A stretch of DNA of 64,000 nt, taken from positions 118,743,900 to 118,807,899 of the forward strand of contig NC_090943.1 of NCBI RefSeq assembly GCF_040807025.1, read 5' to 3'. Below, piece after piece: positions 1-13,349 of the stretch. The notes below the pieces were generated by a model that was not told where the DNA came from, ran no database searches, and saw nothing but the letters and a program-made list of their open reading frames with translations. The first letter of the stretch is position 1. Each line of letters begins with the position of its first letter. The DNA is from Struthio camelus (taxonomy: Eukaryota; Chordata; Aves; Struthioniformes; Struthionidae). The position numbers and the translations under genes are program-made.

Positions 1-140
1 CCCCTGCAGCAAGGGCTCGAAAGGAAAAGACTCAACCGGAGGCGGTATTTTTAACGCGGCAAGCAGCGAGTTGTGTCTCTGAGGGGTGGCGGTGACTCAG
101 GGCTGGGGTGCGTGTGTGTATGTGTGTGTGCGCGCGGCTG
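1..140. promoter_or_regulatory. CpG-rich edge, possible promoter fragment
   Basis: The first 140 bases are richer in CpG (about ten CpGs, including GCGCGCGG near 131-138) than the AT-rich DNA that follows, and contain an AP-1-like TGACTCAG near 93-100. This resembles the shore of a CpG island whose body lies left of the window. In mammals TGIF1 follows MYL12B in the same orientation, so its 5' end could lie just off this edge, but no TGIF1 coding sequence is visible. The assignment is inference and weak. Confidence 0.3.
109..136. repeat. (TG)n-like microsatellite
   Basis: Interrupted TG/CG dinucleotide run within the CpG-rich edge. Possible Z-DNA former, nothing more. Confidence 0.7.
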
Positions 141-2224
141 GATTTGTTGTTGTTTTTTACAGTCCTGCTTCCCAGCTGTGAGAGCTGACTCTTCAGACTG
201 GTGTTTTGAGTGTCAAAACGTGGTCATGCCAAAACAGTAATTAAGGGAACTTAACAAAAGACTTGTCAAGTACTCGGAGAGGTTTCCCTTTCTATGCACC
301 ACCCAAGCTTGCTTGTGCTTGCTTACCATTCTTGGGATTGCTGACAATTTTTGCTGTTTTTGTTTTCTCTTTTTTTTTCTTTTGCCAACACCCTTTTTTG
401 GGGGGAGGGGATGGGGCGATAAAAGTTTTACACTCAAACTGAGCTTAACCTCGCTTTTAAGAGCGCTAGGAATGTTGTTTCCTAGGAATTGTCTGGAAGG
501 ACGCTAGGAGAAAGGTGACTTCAACTTCCCGTGGCAGCTTTTGGAGTTGGTAGAAAGGCTGTAGAAAGCTGAAGGGTAGTTCAGAGCCCCTCTGTCTAAT
601 GGGAGAAAGCAGCAAACCAGTGAATGTTCATTCCTAGCTCCTGAGTCCCACAAGTTGGGGAGAGGCTTTCTTTGAGCCAACTTACTCCCTGGAAGTAAGC
701 TGGGACCACAGGAAAAGACAGGAAGTGGGCAGCAGCTTGCGGTTTTCACCCTTCAGGACAGGCCTGTAGCATTACCTGGAGTTTTCATCTGTGAATTCTG
801 GCTTTCTTTACAGCTTGGAAATGCTTGGTGTATGTTTAAGGTGGGTAGGGTCAATAAAGAAGGCAGAAAAGCAGGAGAATTGGGGGAAAAAAAAAACACC
901 ACATGGTAGCCTTCTGTAGCACTAAAACCTCAACACAGCTGAAAGATCTTATCTAAAGAGATGGCAGGTGATTTCCTTGTCTACCCTGAGCGAGCTGGAG
1001 TCTGCTAAGGGTTGGGAATGTCTTGAATGTATGATGAGTTCGGTAAACTGTCAGGCTGTAACTTGAGGATGAGTGTCACTATTGGCTGCTGCTTGCAGGC
1101 AGCAGCAGTTGGTACCTATGATAGTGTGTAAGTTTCCACAGTCCTTCCTTTCCATTCACATGTTTGTGAGACTGTGTTATTATGTGCTAGTAGTATTACT
1201 TAATCTACTGGAGGTGCCTCCACACTAATAATCGTATATCAGAAGTAGTTCACACTACTCATGGAAAGAATAACTTTGGCATCTGTGCAGCTCTTTGGTT
1301 GAGTAGTGGTATTCGCATGCATCGAGATATGTTTGTACCAACAGGTTGGAACAACTCTGTGTAGGAAGAGCAAGTTCTGCTCTGTCTGGACCTGTATGCA
1401 CAGGCATCTAAGCATTTGTAAAACTGAATTCCAAGAAAGGAGAAGAAATGGAATTGGAGGGATAAGGTTTTGAGTTGCTCTATCAGTGGACCATATTGTG
1501 GGGGATATCAGTGTTTTGCGCTGATGCGTGCTCATTTCTGTCCTATCGTGCTACTGTATGTGATGCCTCACGTGGCTAATCGTAGGCTTATTTTAGAAGT
1601 GCTTTGCTTTGAGATGCTGGGACTGTGTGTGCCTAAAGACCACTGAAGTCACCATTTTTAAACTGTAGAATACTACGTTTTCCCACTTTATGGGATATTA
1701 TGACAATAAATCTGTGTGGAGCGCTCAGATACTATAGTGGTAAATGCCATTGGAACGTTTGTGAGGAAATTGGTTGTTTTATATTCAGAACAGAATTAAA
1801 GTAGGGCACAGTAAGTTAAGCAGGTCATACCTTGAACAATGAAGATAAAGCAATGTAATGAATAGCCGTTCCTCCAGCAAATAAATTTATCCTATACACA
1901 GAAAAACAGGAATTGCTGTTGTGGGTCACACCCGTCCTTCACCTTTTCTTACCGTGACATTAACTAGTCTCAGATGTATTAGAAGAAAAGGAGAGGCTAC
2001 AGAAAGGCAGATGTGAGGCAGTATTTTCCCCACAGACATCCCATCCTAATGTTTAATAGTTAGATACAAGCCTTGAAGTAATAGTTTAATGTAACTTCAG
2101 ATTTTGTTTCTGAAATACCTGGATGGTCTTTATACTCATAAATGTTTACTATCTCTTAACAGTTAAACTTTATGATGGCAGATTGTGGCAGAGTTCCATG
2201 TTGAATTGTGCATTACAGGAAAAT
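141..2224. other. Non-coding, nothing recognised
   Basis: AT-rich sequence with only short, low-complexity open frames that do not resemble known proteins. No repeat family recognised. Confidence 0.6.
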
Positions 2225-3110
2225 GTAGTTGTTCTTTTCTGTTTATTTCGTTAAATATCATCTTATGCTTTGAGATAGAAAAAGGTAGTTTCTGTTTTTA
2301 CTTTCTCTATACCATTCATTATTTTATGTACTTCCATCATATCGGCTTTCCGAGATGAAATTTTTCAGTCGTCTTGATTTCTTCTCCTATGAGAATTATT
2401 CATAGCTTTTGACCCTTGTCTTGGTTCTCTCCTAAGTTTATTTAGTCCTATGATACTCCATTTTTCAGCAAAGGTGACTTAGGCTGCATGCAGTACTCTA
2501 AACAAGGTTATGCCTCTGATGCCAATATATATGTATTTGATATTACTTCCTGACTTATTTCTTATGGAATCCAGCATGTTTTGGCCACTGCCACATACTG
2601 AGCACAGGGCTTTATCAGCTTTGAAGGGTGTATGCTTTGTTTAAAATTTCCCCTGCGCATGGTTTTACATTCATCTCAGTACTGATTTTTTTTTTTTGGG
2701 GGGGGCCATTGTGGTGTTCAGTCAGGTAACTGAAGTCACCCTGAAGCTGCTCCCAAATCTCCTTTTTCCCAAATATATTTCTGATAGCTGCAGACTTTGG
2801 TACCTCAGTTGCCTTTACCTGTCCAAATTTCTCCCTCTCTCTTTGGCCTGCATAAATATATTAAAAACACTGGACTGAGTACAGGACCTGGAAGCACCCT
2901 GCTGTTAACCTGTTGTCATTTAAAAAAAACAAACAAACAAACAAAAAACTCCTCTGTGTAATCTTTGTTTTCTTGCTCCAAACAGATTTTGATTCATGAC
3001 AAGAATTTGCTTTCTCCCCTAGTACCTTCTTAGCTTCTTCAGTAGCTTCTTGCATAGAAGTTTGTCAAAGACCTTTTGGAAATCTAAATAAACTATACCA
3101 ACCAGCTGTG
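2225..3110 (-). mobile_element. Ancient CR1 LINE fragment (reverse transcriptase region)
   Basis: Read on the plus strand, this stretch follows the antisense of old sauropsid CR1 elements for almost 900 bases. Landmarks are ACCATTCATTATTTTATG (about 2312), TCAGTCGTCTTGATTTCTTC (about 2366), GCATGCAGTACTCTAAAC (about 2485), and near the end AAAGACCTTTTGGAAATC followed by TAAATAAACTATACCAACC (about 3067-3103). The element therefore lies on the minus strand, 3' side to the left. It is heavily mutated with no open frame, and is interrupted by a T/G run (about 2688-2706) and a CAAA microsatellite. The family is called from recognition of the consensus, not from a search. Confidence 0.75.
2922..2948. 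repeat. (CAAA)n/A-rich simple repeat
   Basis: A-rich run with four CAAA units, inside the ancient CR1. Confidence 0.8.
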
Positions 3111-6100
3111 CTCCCATAATTAGAGCTCACTTTGCCACCTTTCTGCAAAGGGAAAGAGGGCAAATCAAAGTTGTGAAGATAGTTCTAACATTTCAGAACT
3201 TTTGCATATTAGACTTGGCAACATGCTTTTCACATTTGTGTGTGAGCGTTCATGTGGCTGTCAAAGATCAAATAGGAAAAAAATCCCAAGGAATCCTTTA
3301 TGCAGAATCACACTGACTCCTGTCCAGGATAACATCAGGTTTGCGGTCTTTTGGTACACAGCATGTGCTTAAGTAGGAGGTCTTGGAGATCAGGCACTTC
3401 TTCTCGTTCTTGATGTGGACCAGCCACTGGAGTGATGTGCAGTTGTCACTGGGATTTGGGGATCTTTAGTGGCGAAGAAGACCAGTGGCGTCTCTAGGAG
3501 GTTCTCATGCTGCTTCGTAATCTGTGGCCTCCTTCAACTTGTTCCTGTGCCCCTCATCTCCCCGTGGTCTTCCCCCATGTCTATGCCTCAGTCTTTAAGC
3601 ATATGGTAATAGAATATTATCGTGATTACTATAGGGAAAACTTAAGTACATGCAGTAACGTTACTTACGCTTGTGAGATAACGCAGAAACTTCGTAAGTG
3701 GCATAATTACTTACACTCTGAGACTAAAAGCTGAACAGATTCCCTGAGGAGTGGTTTATGAAACGTAGATTAATGTAAAAGCAATTTCTTCTATACAGTT
3801 TGAAGCTGGACCATTGTGAAAAATTAAAAAAGTGAATTATAGGTTTAATATTACTTGGAGTAATAGTGTTCACTTTCAGGTTTTGATTTAAAATAAAAGT
3901 AAATGCTTGACAAGGAACAGATCTCAGGCGTGTATTCCCTCTGGTTATGTGGAAATGATAATTTTTGTCCACTACAGGCACATCTTGCAATTATTTTGTC
4001 GTCTTTGTCTAAAAGGGGGTCTCTGACTCTGCTTTGTTTGGTAGACACACAAGTGTGCATATCAAAATCAGCATGACAAATGGTATGATTGCTGACAGTC
4101 TCAGCTTAAGAACTTGAGGCATGCAAGGAAACAGATCCCTGCCTTTCCTGAAATTTGAAACCGTGGGTGCAGTTTAGTGAACGCTTATACACTCAGTTTT
4201 TGCTTATCTCTCATACCTTAAGCAACTTCAGTGGGCATAGCTAATCAAAAAAGGTATTTTGGGAGTTTACGGTTGTGAGGCAGCTAATGTGCTTTTACCA
4301 CAGGCTAGTTAGTACATCCTGAAGACAAGGCATTAGGTTTACTTTCAGGCACTCTTAAGCAAGGGTGACCTTCTTAGCTTGACCTTTTCATAAGTAAATA
4401 CTAGAAGTTTCTATCCCTACTTAAGATTTTGCACCAACAAACTATATCTCATTATTTGATTGCTATAAAAATTGCCCTATTAAAGCAGTGAAAACAAAGC
4501 CTGAGAGATGTCTACACTTGAAAGCTTTTTTTTTTTTGATGGACTTAAAATAAAAAATGACTATTTCTGCATAACTGTCTCTGGGCTCTTTCATTCTGTT
4601 CAGTGTAGTCTACTCTAAACTAAATAACTTAATGAGTAAGCCCAATGGTTGCTTGGTTGGCATCTACACTAAAATTTTGTTTTGCTTTTAAAGAATTATT
4701 ATATTACAGGAACATTCTCTCTAAAGCTAGTCTTATCCTTACAAGACAAGGCTAAGTCTGCCACCAAAGGACAGAAATGTGATCGCAATGAATGAGATAT
4801 ATTTTAAAAATATTTTACGTTAACTTCTTTTTTCATGAGGAAAAACCTAATCTGGAGTACTAGTTAGCAGCCTGTGAACTAAGGAACCACAAACCAATAT
4901 AAGCAAAGAGGAGTATTAAGGAAGAAAAGGTTCAGAAGGCAGACCCTGTGATTCTCTATTTAATATTTAGGGAAGAGAGTTCTCACTAAAGTCTCAAGTG
5001 GTCGCAGTTCCCTGTCTTAACAGAGGAAGGCTTATGTAGAAAAGAAGAATTCCCCCCCCCAACACAGCACATCTCCAGGTGTTTTTAGCAGAATCTAAAT
5101 GTGGATATTCCTTATTTATTAAGTATAATAATATAGAAAAACCTGTTTGGGTATGTTCAACAGAGGTTGAAAAGGATGTGAACTGGATTTAAAAAAAAAA
5201 AAAAAGATTTTTATGATAGGCCACAATTAAACACTTTACTGAATTTAGAGAAGCTTTCACTGCTGTCTGTGCCATACCTGCTCCGAACATATGCTGAGAT
5301 CTTTAGTTTCAAAGTTGTTGGTTTTGTAGGTATTACATTTACATTATTTTCACTTGCTGCTGTGATTATTTTTAAAGTTTATTATACAAATTCAACTGAA
5401 TACATCACATACTAGATGTACTGAAGTATTCAGTACTGAATACTTTACATCATAAAGTAGCTATAATTTTTGTATATTTCAGTGCAAACAGAATATTCTT
5501 TCACTATTGTAGATGCTTTACAAAGAGTAAAGCTTATTGAATGACCAAATTTAAAGGATTACGGCACAACTTCATTAGTTGCACATATAAGCAAACTATT
5601 ACTTTTTTTTTTTTTTAAACTGAGCATTTATGTGCTTATGATTGAGGTGGAGCAAAAAAAAGATGCAGTGTCTGCTCCAGAGGCCCAACCCTGAGGTGCA
5701 AATTGCAAAATTAGAGACTACTGCTTCTATTTTGCAGATGGTACTGGTGAGATGATCTTCTGACCTGGGTGGAACCATGAAGAGGGTGTTTGATGATGAA
5801 CCAAGAAATGGGTTAAATTTTTGCTGCTGAGAAGAGGCATGTATGCTTATGAAAGTGATAGGTAATGGGTGTTGGCTCCCGTTCTATGAGATCCTAGACA
5901 TAGCCTGAGGCCTGAGTGTTCTGCAGGCAAATGCATGTGTGATGATTTGGGACTATGCCTGTCTGCAGTTATGACTTATGGAGCCAAGGAGGATCATTAA
6001 ACCTGGATGTGGCCCATCCAAGTGTGAATGCTAGGAGATAACGAGAGGGCTACAGCCTAAGAAAACAAGTTTGACTGAGGTGGTGGTGGTGTTTTGGGAG

Positions 6101-9100
6101 GATCAGGGCGTTTGGGTAGGGGTTCTTGCTCTCTCAGCCTCAGTACTTTTGTACAGGGGAAAACAAGTCAAGTGTCAGTGTTGGATTTTAAAACTAAATC
6201 CTGAAGAGCTGTAGATAAAGGAGGATTGCGTAGGGGAGAGAAACAGGAATGCATGTTGTCCGCGTGCGGCAAGGCTGATGTCTGTGAGTCTGTGTGGGGC
6301 TTGCTGCTCTGCAAGCAGTGCACTTATTCTATGCATGCTCATCAAGTCCAGCACTTTTCAGAAGATAAGGCTTTCCTTTGCATGTGCTAGGTCAAGCCTG
6401 ATATAGGGAAAGGGCTACAGCTCACTTAAAGAAGTGACCCATTTAGCCAAAAAGAAGAAGGAGGGAAAAAAAAAAAAAAAAAAGCTAGGCAGCACTGCTG
6501 CAGGGTGCTCTTGACTTCTGCTGCTCAGCAGAGCTGACAAAAATGAGGCAAAGAGCTTTTCAGACAAAGATATTTTGCCTAGCTCAGGATATCTCTTGTG
6601 AATGCTGAAGTAAAATGACCCTGCATTTAGAAAGCCTTATAGAATTGTAAATATCGAAGGAGGGAGAGTTATTTGTTGGGCTATTTTTAACTATGATGTG
6701 GTGGTGAAGGGTAAAGTATAACCCAGGAGCATCCGCGGGTTTGGATTTTTGTAAGAGTAAATGCTCAGACAAATATTTTTGTGGTATTTTTTTAATGATT
6801 CTGATATTCTTTGAGAGCCTTCAGGCAAACCCATATTAAACAGAAGAAATCCCACTGGGGGCGTTTTCAGTGCTTTGTGGGTGCTCTGTGGCCTGTGTAA
6901 TTAGCTAGGTGTTAAGAGTTGTAGTTAAGTGTTCTTTGTCCTGCAGTAAGCAAAGCTACTCTGGTCTTCCCGGGAATTGTGGGATAACTGCCTTGGGAAC
7001 TTGGGGAAATTGAGCTCATGCATTAGAAGCCCCTGAGTCACTATGTGAGAAGATGAGTTTGGATCCGCAGCGTGAAGTGAGTACTCTAGCAGCCTGATTG
7101 AAAACCACCTTGGAACAAAAAAATAGATGTAATTATAGTATGGAGATTTCAGGCCTTAACAAGGAGACTCGGGATGCTCAAGGAAGAAGCAGAGCTAGAT
7201 GAACAAAAAGTGTGTATCCTTGTGGAGTTTACACAGCTGTGAACAGATCAACATAGGATTAAAAACTAACTCTTCTCTCCTTCCCAAGTCTTTCCTTTGC
7301 AGTTAAGAAGCATAGTAAGAGCTACACATCTTAATACCAGCAAACATTAGCCTTCTCAGGATCTCTCATAGGTACCCCATATTTGTACCCTTTATTAGGT
7401 ATAGCAATACCTGAGGAGTCTGAATAGGATCATTAGTCCCCTGAAGAGTTGGAATTGAATCACCTGGATGCTAACAGCCTTATTTAGGATCCTCAAATGG
7501 CTGAGCATCTGACTTCAGCTGTTCAGAGACAAACCTCAGGTGTGGAGCTATTGGATTAACTGGTTAGTCCTGAAAATTATATCAGAAGGCTACAGCAATT
7601 TTGAATTACTTTCAGGCTTTGGGTTGAATTATTTACAACTTTTCAAGGTGCTAGTTGTCTGTCTTACTTATGTTTAGTTAATGCAAATGATTGACATCCA
7701 GCTCTTTTAATCTCTTGCAAGTGTGCCTAAAGTCACAAAATCTAAGCAAGCTGCATGTAGCTAGGTCCCAGATAGAACTGCTGTTCTAAACTCACATTAG
7801 TTGAAATATTTTAACTGACTGGATAACTTCCCCTTCGAAGATGGAACTTTTTGGTCCTAAATGTGGAACCAAAACATTGAAAGCTATAGAACTCCACTAC
7901 TTATTTCTGATTCGTTAACTCTGGAAGCCAGTTAGTATTGAACAAATACACGTCAGTAGTGTGTTCTCAGCTGCTTTTCTGGAAATAAAACTGCTGCCAA
8001 AACTCTTGTAGGGGTTTAAAGCAGATAAATCATGTATACCTGCAATCAAAATCCTACTGGACGTGAAATGTTAAACTCTTTACTGTGAAATCGTTACCTA
8101 TACGTATTCATGGTTAACATAACATGCTTAACCCTTATGGTATGATATATAGCAGCCCAGCACTGTGTGGTTATGTCATGTGATTAGCAGGAGTCACGTT
8201 GCCATGAGCAGAGCTAGTCAGGAGGGCAGTAGAGCCTTGGTGACTTCTGGTGAATCTCACTTCTCATTCTAAAATAAAGACTCTTTTAGTCAATACTGAT
8301 AACAGGACAGACACCGCATTGTGTGTATATATATATATGTACAACCCTGAAACTGGCATTAAATCTAGAGTTCCTGTGTTCCAGTTACAAAAGCTTGAAG
8401 TTGCTGAAATAAGTTAAGCCCCTTTTTTAGTTTCCCTCCTTTAAACTAAAGGATTTTTTCTGGTTCTTTAATATAGATCACAGAACCACATATTTGAGGG
8501 AGACAGAGGTAAGGATTGCATAAAAAAAATAGCACTCATTGCTTTGCAATGAATCTGTTGTTCTTTCAGAAAGCGGTATTTAATATGATTTTCCAAAATA
8601 TTTGTTGTTTAGAAGGGGACTAGCTTTACATTCACGTAAAGATTAAGACTCTGACAACTATTATTCACTCCAAATAAGGGTGTTAAAGGACATTATATTT
8701 TACAAGGTATTGTGTAGTACAGGCGTTTATCTCCGTAGCCTAGCGTAAGCTTTATTTAAAACACTAAAAGAGAACTGCTTTTTTTTTTTGTAACAGCACT
8801 GTACTCTTTCTTGCTTTATCTCCTCGCAATATAGTAAGTATATCTGTAATCTTGACATGAATGATACAACATTGCAAATAAGAAGAAATTTAATTTGTTG
8901 GATAGACCTTACCAAGCTGAGAGAAAAATAATTAATACAGAGTGCATGTGTGTAGTTTTTTTGCTGCCTTATGTTAATAAACACAGCACTTAGACTGCTG
9001 GTCTGTTTTATACCTATGAGTGTGTTCTGGACTTGCGTTCAAGAAGAGTTTCTCCTTCCAGAATGTTTTGAGAGATCAGTATGTCATCAGATAAAATGTC

Positions 9101-12100
9101 AGTTGAAAATATATTTTCCAGCTAGTCTGAGTACACAGCGTATGTGTAAATCGTTGTGCCTCAGTGATATTAGGGAAATAGATGATGATTTAGCATTATT
9201 GTTCACATGAAGCAGTTGATGACATTGCTTGTATAGGATTACATGAAAGTCAATTGAAAGAGGTTTCTCAGTGGGTAAAAAGAAAAGGCTTAATTTCTGT
9301 GCTGCAAATATTGCAGTTGGTTATATTGCAGATGCATGTTTGTACGTACATCTACAAACATGTGTATTAATACACTAGCCTGTTCTAATCTTCACTGTTG
9401 GTTTAAGTCCTAAAAGTAGAGATAAAGCAGAAAACTTCAAGCACAGTGTTTGCATGCGTTGGTGGATCTGTGAGTATGTAAGTATGCAGGCATGATGCTA
9501 TTAGTTACTTAAATCTGGTTCTTGAGAATGGTATTTTATCACTTGTTGTCTTACTACCCTAGTAATAATACATGTGTACACAGAAGATACTATTTTGCAG
9601 ATTTGGTAACAAAGCTATTTTTGGAAGGCTTAGTAAACGGAATGCCTAGCAGAAATGATCATTTTGGTGTGCATGTTGTGCTGGCATCTGCTGGAAAATG
9701 AGATGGCTCTCCAAATGTTCTCTGTAGACTGGCCTAAACTGAAGTCCTGTCCAAATGACACATGTCGTGCTAAATTAATTTAAGTGCTGGTAGCAGTATG
9801 GTCTTGTCACTGTGACGTTCCTGCTTTGCTAATTAGCTGAGATGCAAAGTTGCTTAGCTTTGGTGAAGCACCATGCTAATGTAGCCCTGCTACTTCCTGC
9901 TCTCTAAGCTGACTTCAGACCTAGCCTGGATATGTCCACATAGCACGGCATTATGCGTGACAACTGCTAAGAATTAGGTCATACTGATGATTACTTTGAG
10001 TAATGCACTTGTCCTGATGTGGCCAAACAATTTAACCACTGTGTCTGAGCTATTATGTCCCTCGTTTCAAGTATAGCAGACGTTTCTAAGTGTAAAAGCC
10101 CGTATAAATAGGATAAGGCTTGTTGGTGGGCCAAAGTAAGGAGCAAAAAGGCAAGCAGGTGTTGGTGCAGACAAAGGACCACCGGGAACTGCAGACTGCA
10201 TGTGCTGGTAAGCTGCTTTGAGAGTAGAGAGTCAGTGCAACTCAAGCAGCCACAGCGTTGCTCGAGTCCACACTTCAAGTAGATGTCAACTTAGAGTTCA
10301 GAAGTGAGACTTTAGCCTGGTTCATGTTTATGGGAAAATTCCCATGGACTTGAGTGAGGCAAGATGCCATAACTTTTAGTTTTGTGGACATTCAGATGCA
10401 CTTATTAATTTCTGCAATATGAATGGACCTGATCAACAAATTATTAAAGTCTAACTTACTCTGACAGAGCCAGAGGGAGATCTAAAACGGATATACTGGG
10501 GACAGGAGAATCTGAGATGTGCAACAGAAGAAACAGGGAGGCTGCCCGTGAATGCTTGGTGATGGCACATTGTGCTTTGCTGTCAGTCTGACTCATATAC
10601 ACTTCCAATGAGCTCTCAGGGGAGCCAGTTATACGAGTCACTGCGCGATGCGCTGTAAATCAGGCTTTTTTTCTCTGGATGGGCCCTGAGTGTGCGTAAC
10701 ACTGTTTTTGAAACATTGTTTAATGTAACTGGAACTCAGGATCCCAATAAAAATGGGGCAGAGGAAGGGGGCGAAACTTGCCCCTGCGGACAGGATCAGT
10801 CAGAGGTACTTCTGATTTGGCCAGTCATTTGTTTAATAGTATTGTGTTTTGCTCCCGTTCAAAGCTGATAAACCTTGAAATACTAGTCATGTCACTATGG
10901 AATAATCACGTCAGAAATTTTAGCCTGATTTCCTTAGGGAATGAGGTTTATGTGAGGGTGTTGCCTGTGTCTGCTCATCTGCCAGGCTCTCTTAGTGAGT
11001 TTTAAAAGCTGTAGGTTAATTTCAACCAACATTTACAGAAGGTAGTAGTCTCAAAAATGCTGTGTTCTTAGTGGAAGTGATTGAGTAAAGGCAGAAGAAA
11101 GAGCTTTGATTGGAATTCAGCTATGTTTTTGGACACTGGCAAGCATACATGGGAGGGGAAAATTTTGAATGCGCCAAGCACAAGAGAAACTGTGATCAGA
11201 GTTTGCATCTTTAGTTGAAATAGGATAACAGAGAGACACAAAGCTGCAGGTAAGCGTGAAAAGCTCCCTGTGGAGTTATTTGGGCTCTTCAAAGGTTGAT
11301 GTATCATTTGTGTAAAGCCACTGTCTATGAGTCTGTGCTGCTTATAGTTACAAGCACACAAGCATAACTACAGATGATGAGAGTGACTTATTAATGCTGT
11401 AGCTGATGTGTACTTGAGTTCTCTCCAAAAGAAAACCCCAAAGCAAACCAAACTTTTGCTGGTAAAGTTAGTTTTGTACAAAGATGTTAAACCGCTAACC
11501 TTAGCTTGTCTGGATTGTGCTCTAGTCCGAGTATGATCTCTAGGGTTGAGCACAAAGTAGTAATAATACTTTTAGTTGTCGTCTTTTTAATTACAGTAGA
11601 CCAGCTGTGGAATTTGAATGATGGCTAATTGATGACAGGGGTTTTATTTCAATTGCTGATAATTTAATGATGCCTTCAACTATGTTGTCGGAGGTATTTG
11701 CTTCAAGTAGTTGAAGCAAGGGCTGTTCCTGTAAATTCAAAGCACAGAACTATCTGTGTAGAGACTTGCAGATCAAAGAGGATATGGTTATGAAACACAT
11801 TAAAACAAACTGTAATATCCAAGTCAGAAATTATTTATGAACCCCTCGTGCTGGCAGTTCAAGAGCTCCTAGAGCTGTGTGGTTTTACCTCGTGCTTTAG
11901 TGCTGAGAATGGAGGAAATCCCCCTTCTCTTGAGAGTGCCAAGGGAGATAACTTTGGCTTTTCTTAAAATGAACAGAAGTGAGTATTTGCAAGGTAGTTA
12001 GGATGCTCAGCTTGTCATGTTGCTTCACAAAACCCAGGAGAGCTATTTTAGATGTCCCCACTTAATTCAGTGACGCCATGATTTCCACATATTTACTTTT

Positions 12101-13334
12101 GAGGACAGGACAGATTCCAGTCTGATTCCCACTCTGCTGACTTGTATTGTTCCCCTTATGGGGCCATCAAAGGGTGTAGATTTGGTACCACTGTTTTATC
12201 AGTACGGCTGAGCGCAGCAGTTAGGGCTTAAAAAAATTACACCCAGGCATGAAGACACAATATAACCACATGTACCTGGACCTCAGTTGTTAACCTGGTT
12301 CTGAGTTTATCCGACATTTGCAGTGTCAACTTGCAACACTTACATTTCTGACCATTTTCAGAACGCCTGAAATACATTTCAGATATGTGGATAACAGTCA
12401 TTAGAAAAGGGGATTGGGAGTGAAGGGACCTGCAGTCCATATCTAATACCGGAAGACTTGAGAAAGGGAGCCAGTGGTAGTCTTTCTATGTCTGTAAAAT
12501 CACAGCAGCTCTTACTTCTGGGCAAATAAGGGGAGAAAGGTTCTTTCCAATTAATATGATTTCATTTGCTTTGCCACGAACATGACCAAGCTTACAAGAT
12601 TGCTTTGTGCCATTTTGATATGCTTCCTTTGCCTTCTTGTAAAGCTAGTCTATGTGCTTAATATTTGCTGGACATTGCAATCTGCAGGGATGACAGTCCA
12701 GCTAAGCTCTGAGGTTATATTGTAGTGGTGAAAGGCTACTCAGTATGTTCCCCTCAGACATGCAAGTAGCTGTGTAGGGTCACATAGAGAATGCCTCGAT
12801 GGGCAGACGGAGCATGGATTAACTGTGACACCTCTGCTTATCCCTTGGGTCTGCCTGTAAGGAAAATGATGGGTTAAAGGGCTGAAAAAGAAACTGTGAA
12901 GCGCTACCCAGCCTTTATGGAAAGGAGATGGAGTGCAGAAGGTCTTTGAGACAAGAACAGGGAGTGATGAGAGTTCCTAGTTTTGAGCTGTGTGGTTTGT
13001 AGAGTGGCTACAAGGAGGCCAAAATGTATGTGGAAGCTGCAGAGAGCTTGTGGGTGCAGGTTGCACTTGCCCTGGGAAATGAGTATGGGGAATTTTAATC
13101 TGGATTGTCAGATAATGTGAGCGCATATGTGATTCTGAATTCACCACATGGTGTCCGTCTTGAGAGTCAGTGAGCTGTCTGCTGGATTACCTTCACTGAT
13201 GTGGCTAAATTATAACTTACTGGAATGGCTTTGCAGGTGGTAGTGAATGCAAAAGCTACAGAGGCAAGATTGAGACTTTTTATAGTTATTGTGCTGTCTA
13301 GCCCTCCCCTGAGTCAGATATGGATGTCCTAGCG

Positions 13335-13349
13335 CCCCCCCCCCCCCCC
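13335..13349. repeat. Poly-C run
   Basis: Fifteen consecutive C residues. Homopolymer length is likely unstable or an assembly weak point. Confidence 0.85.
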
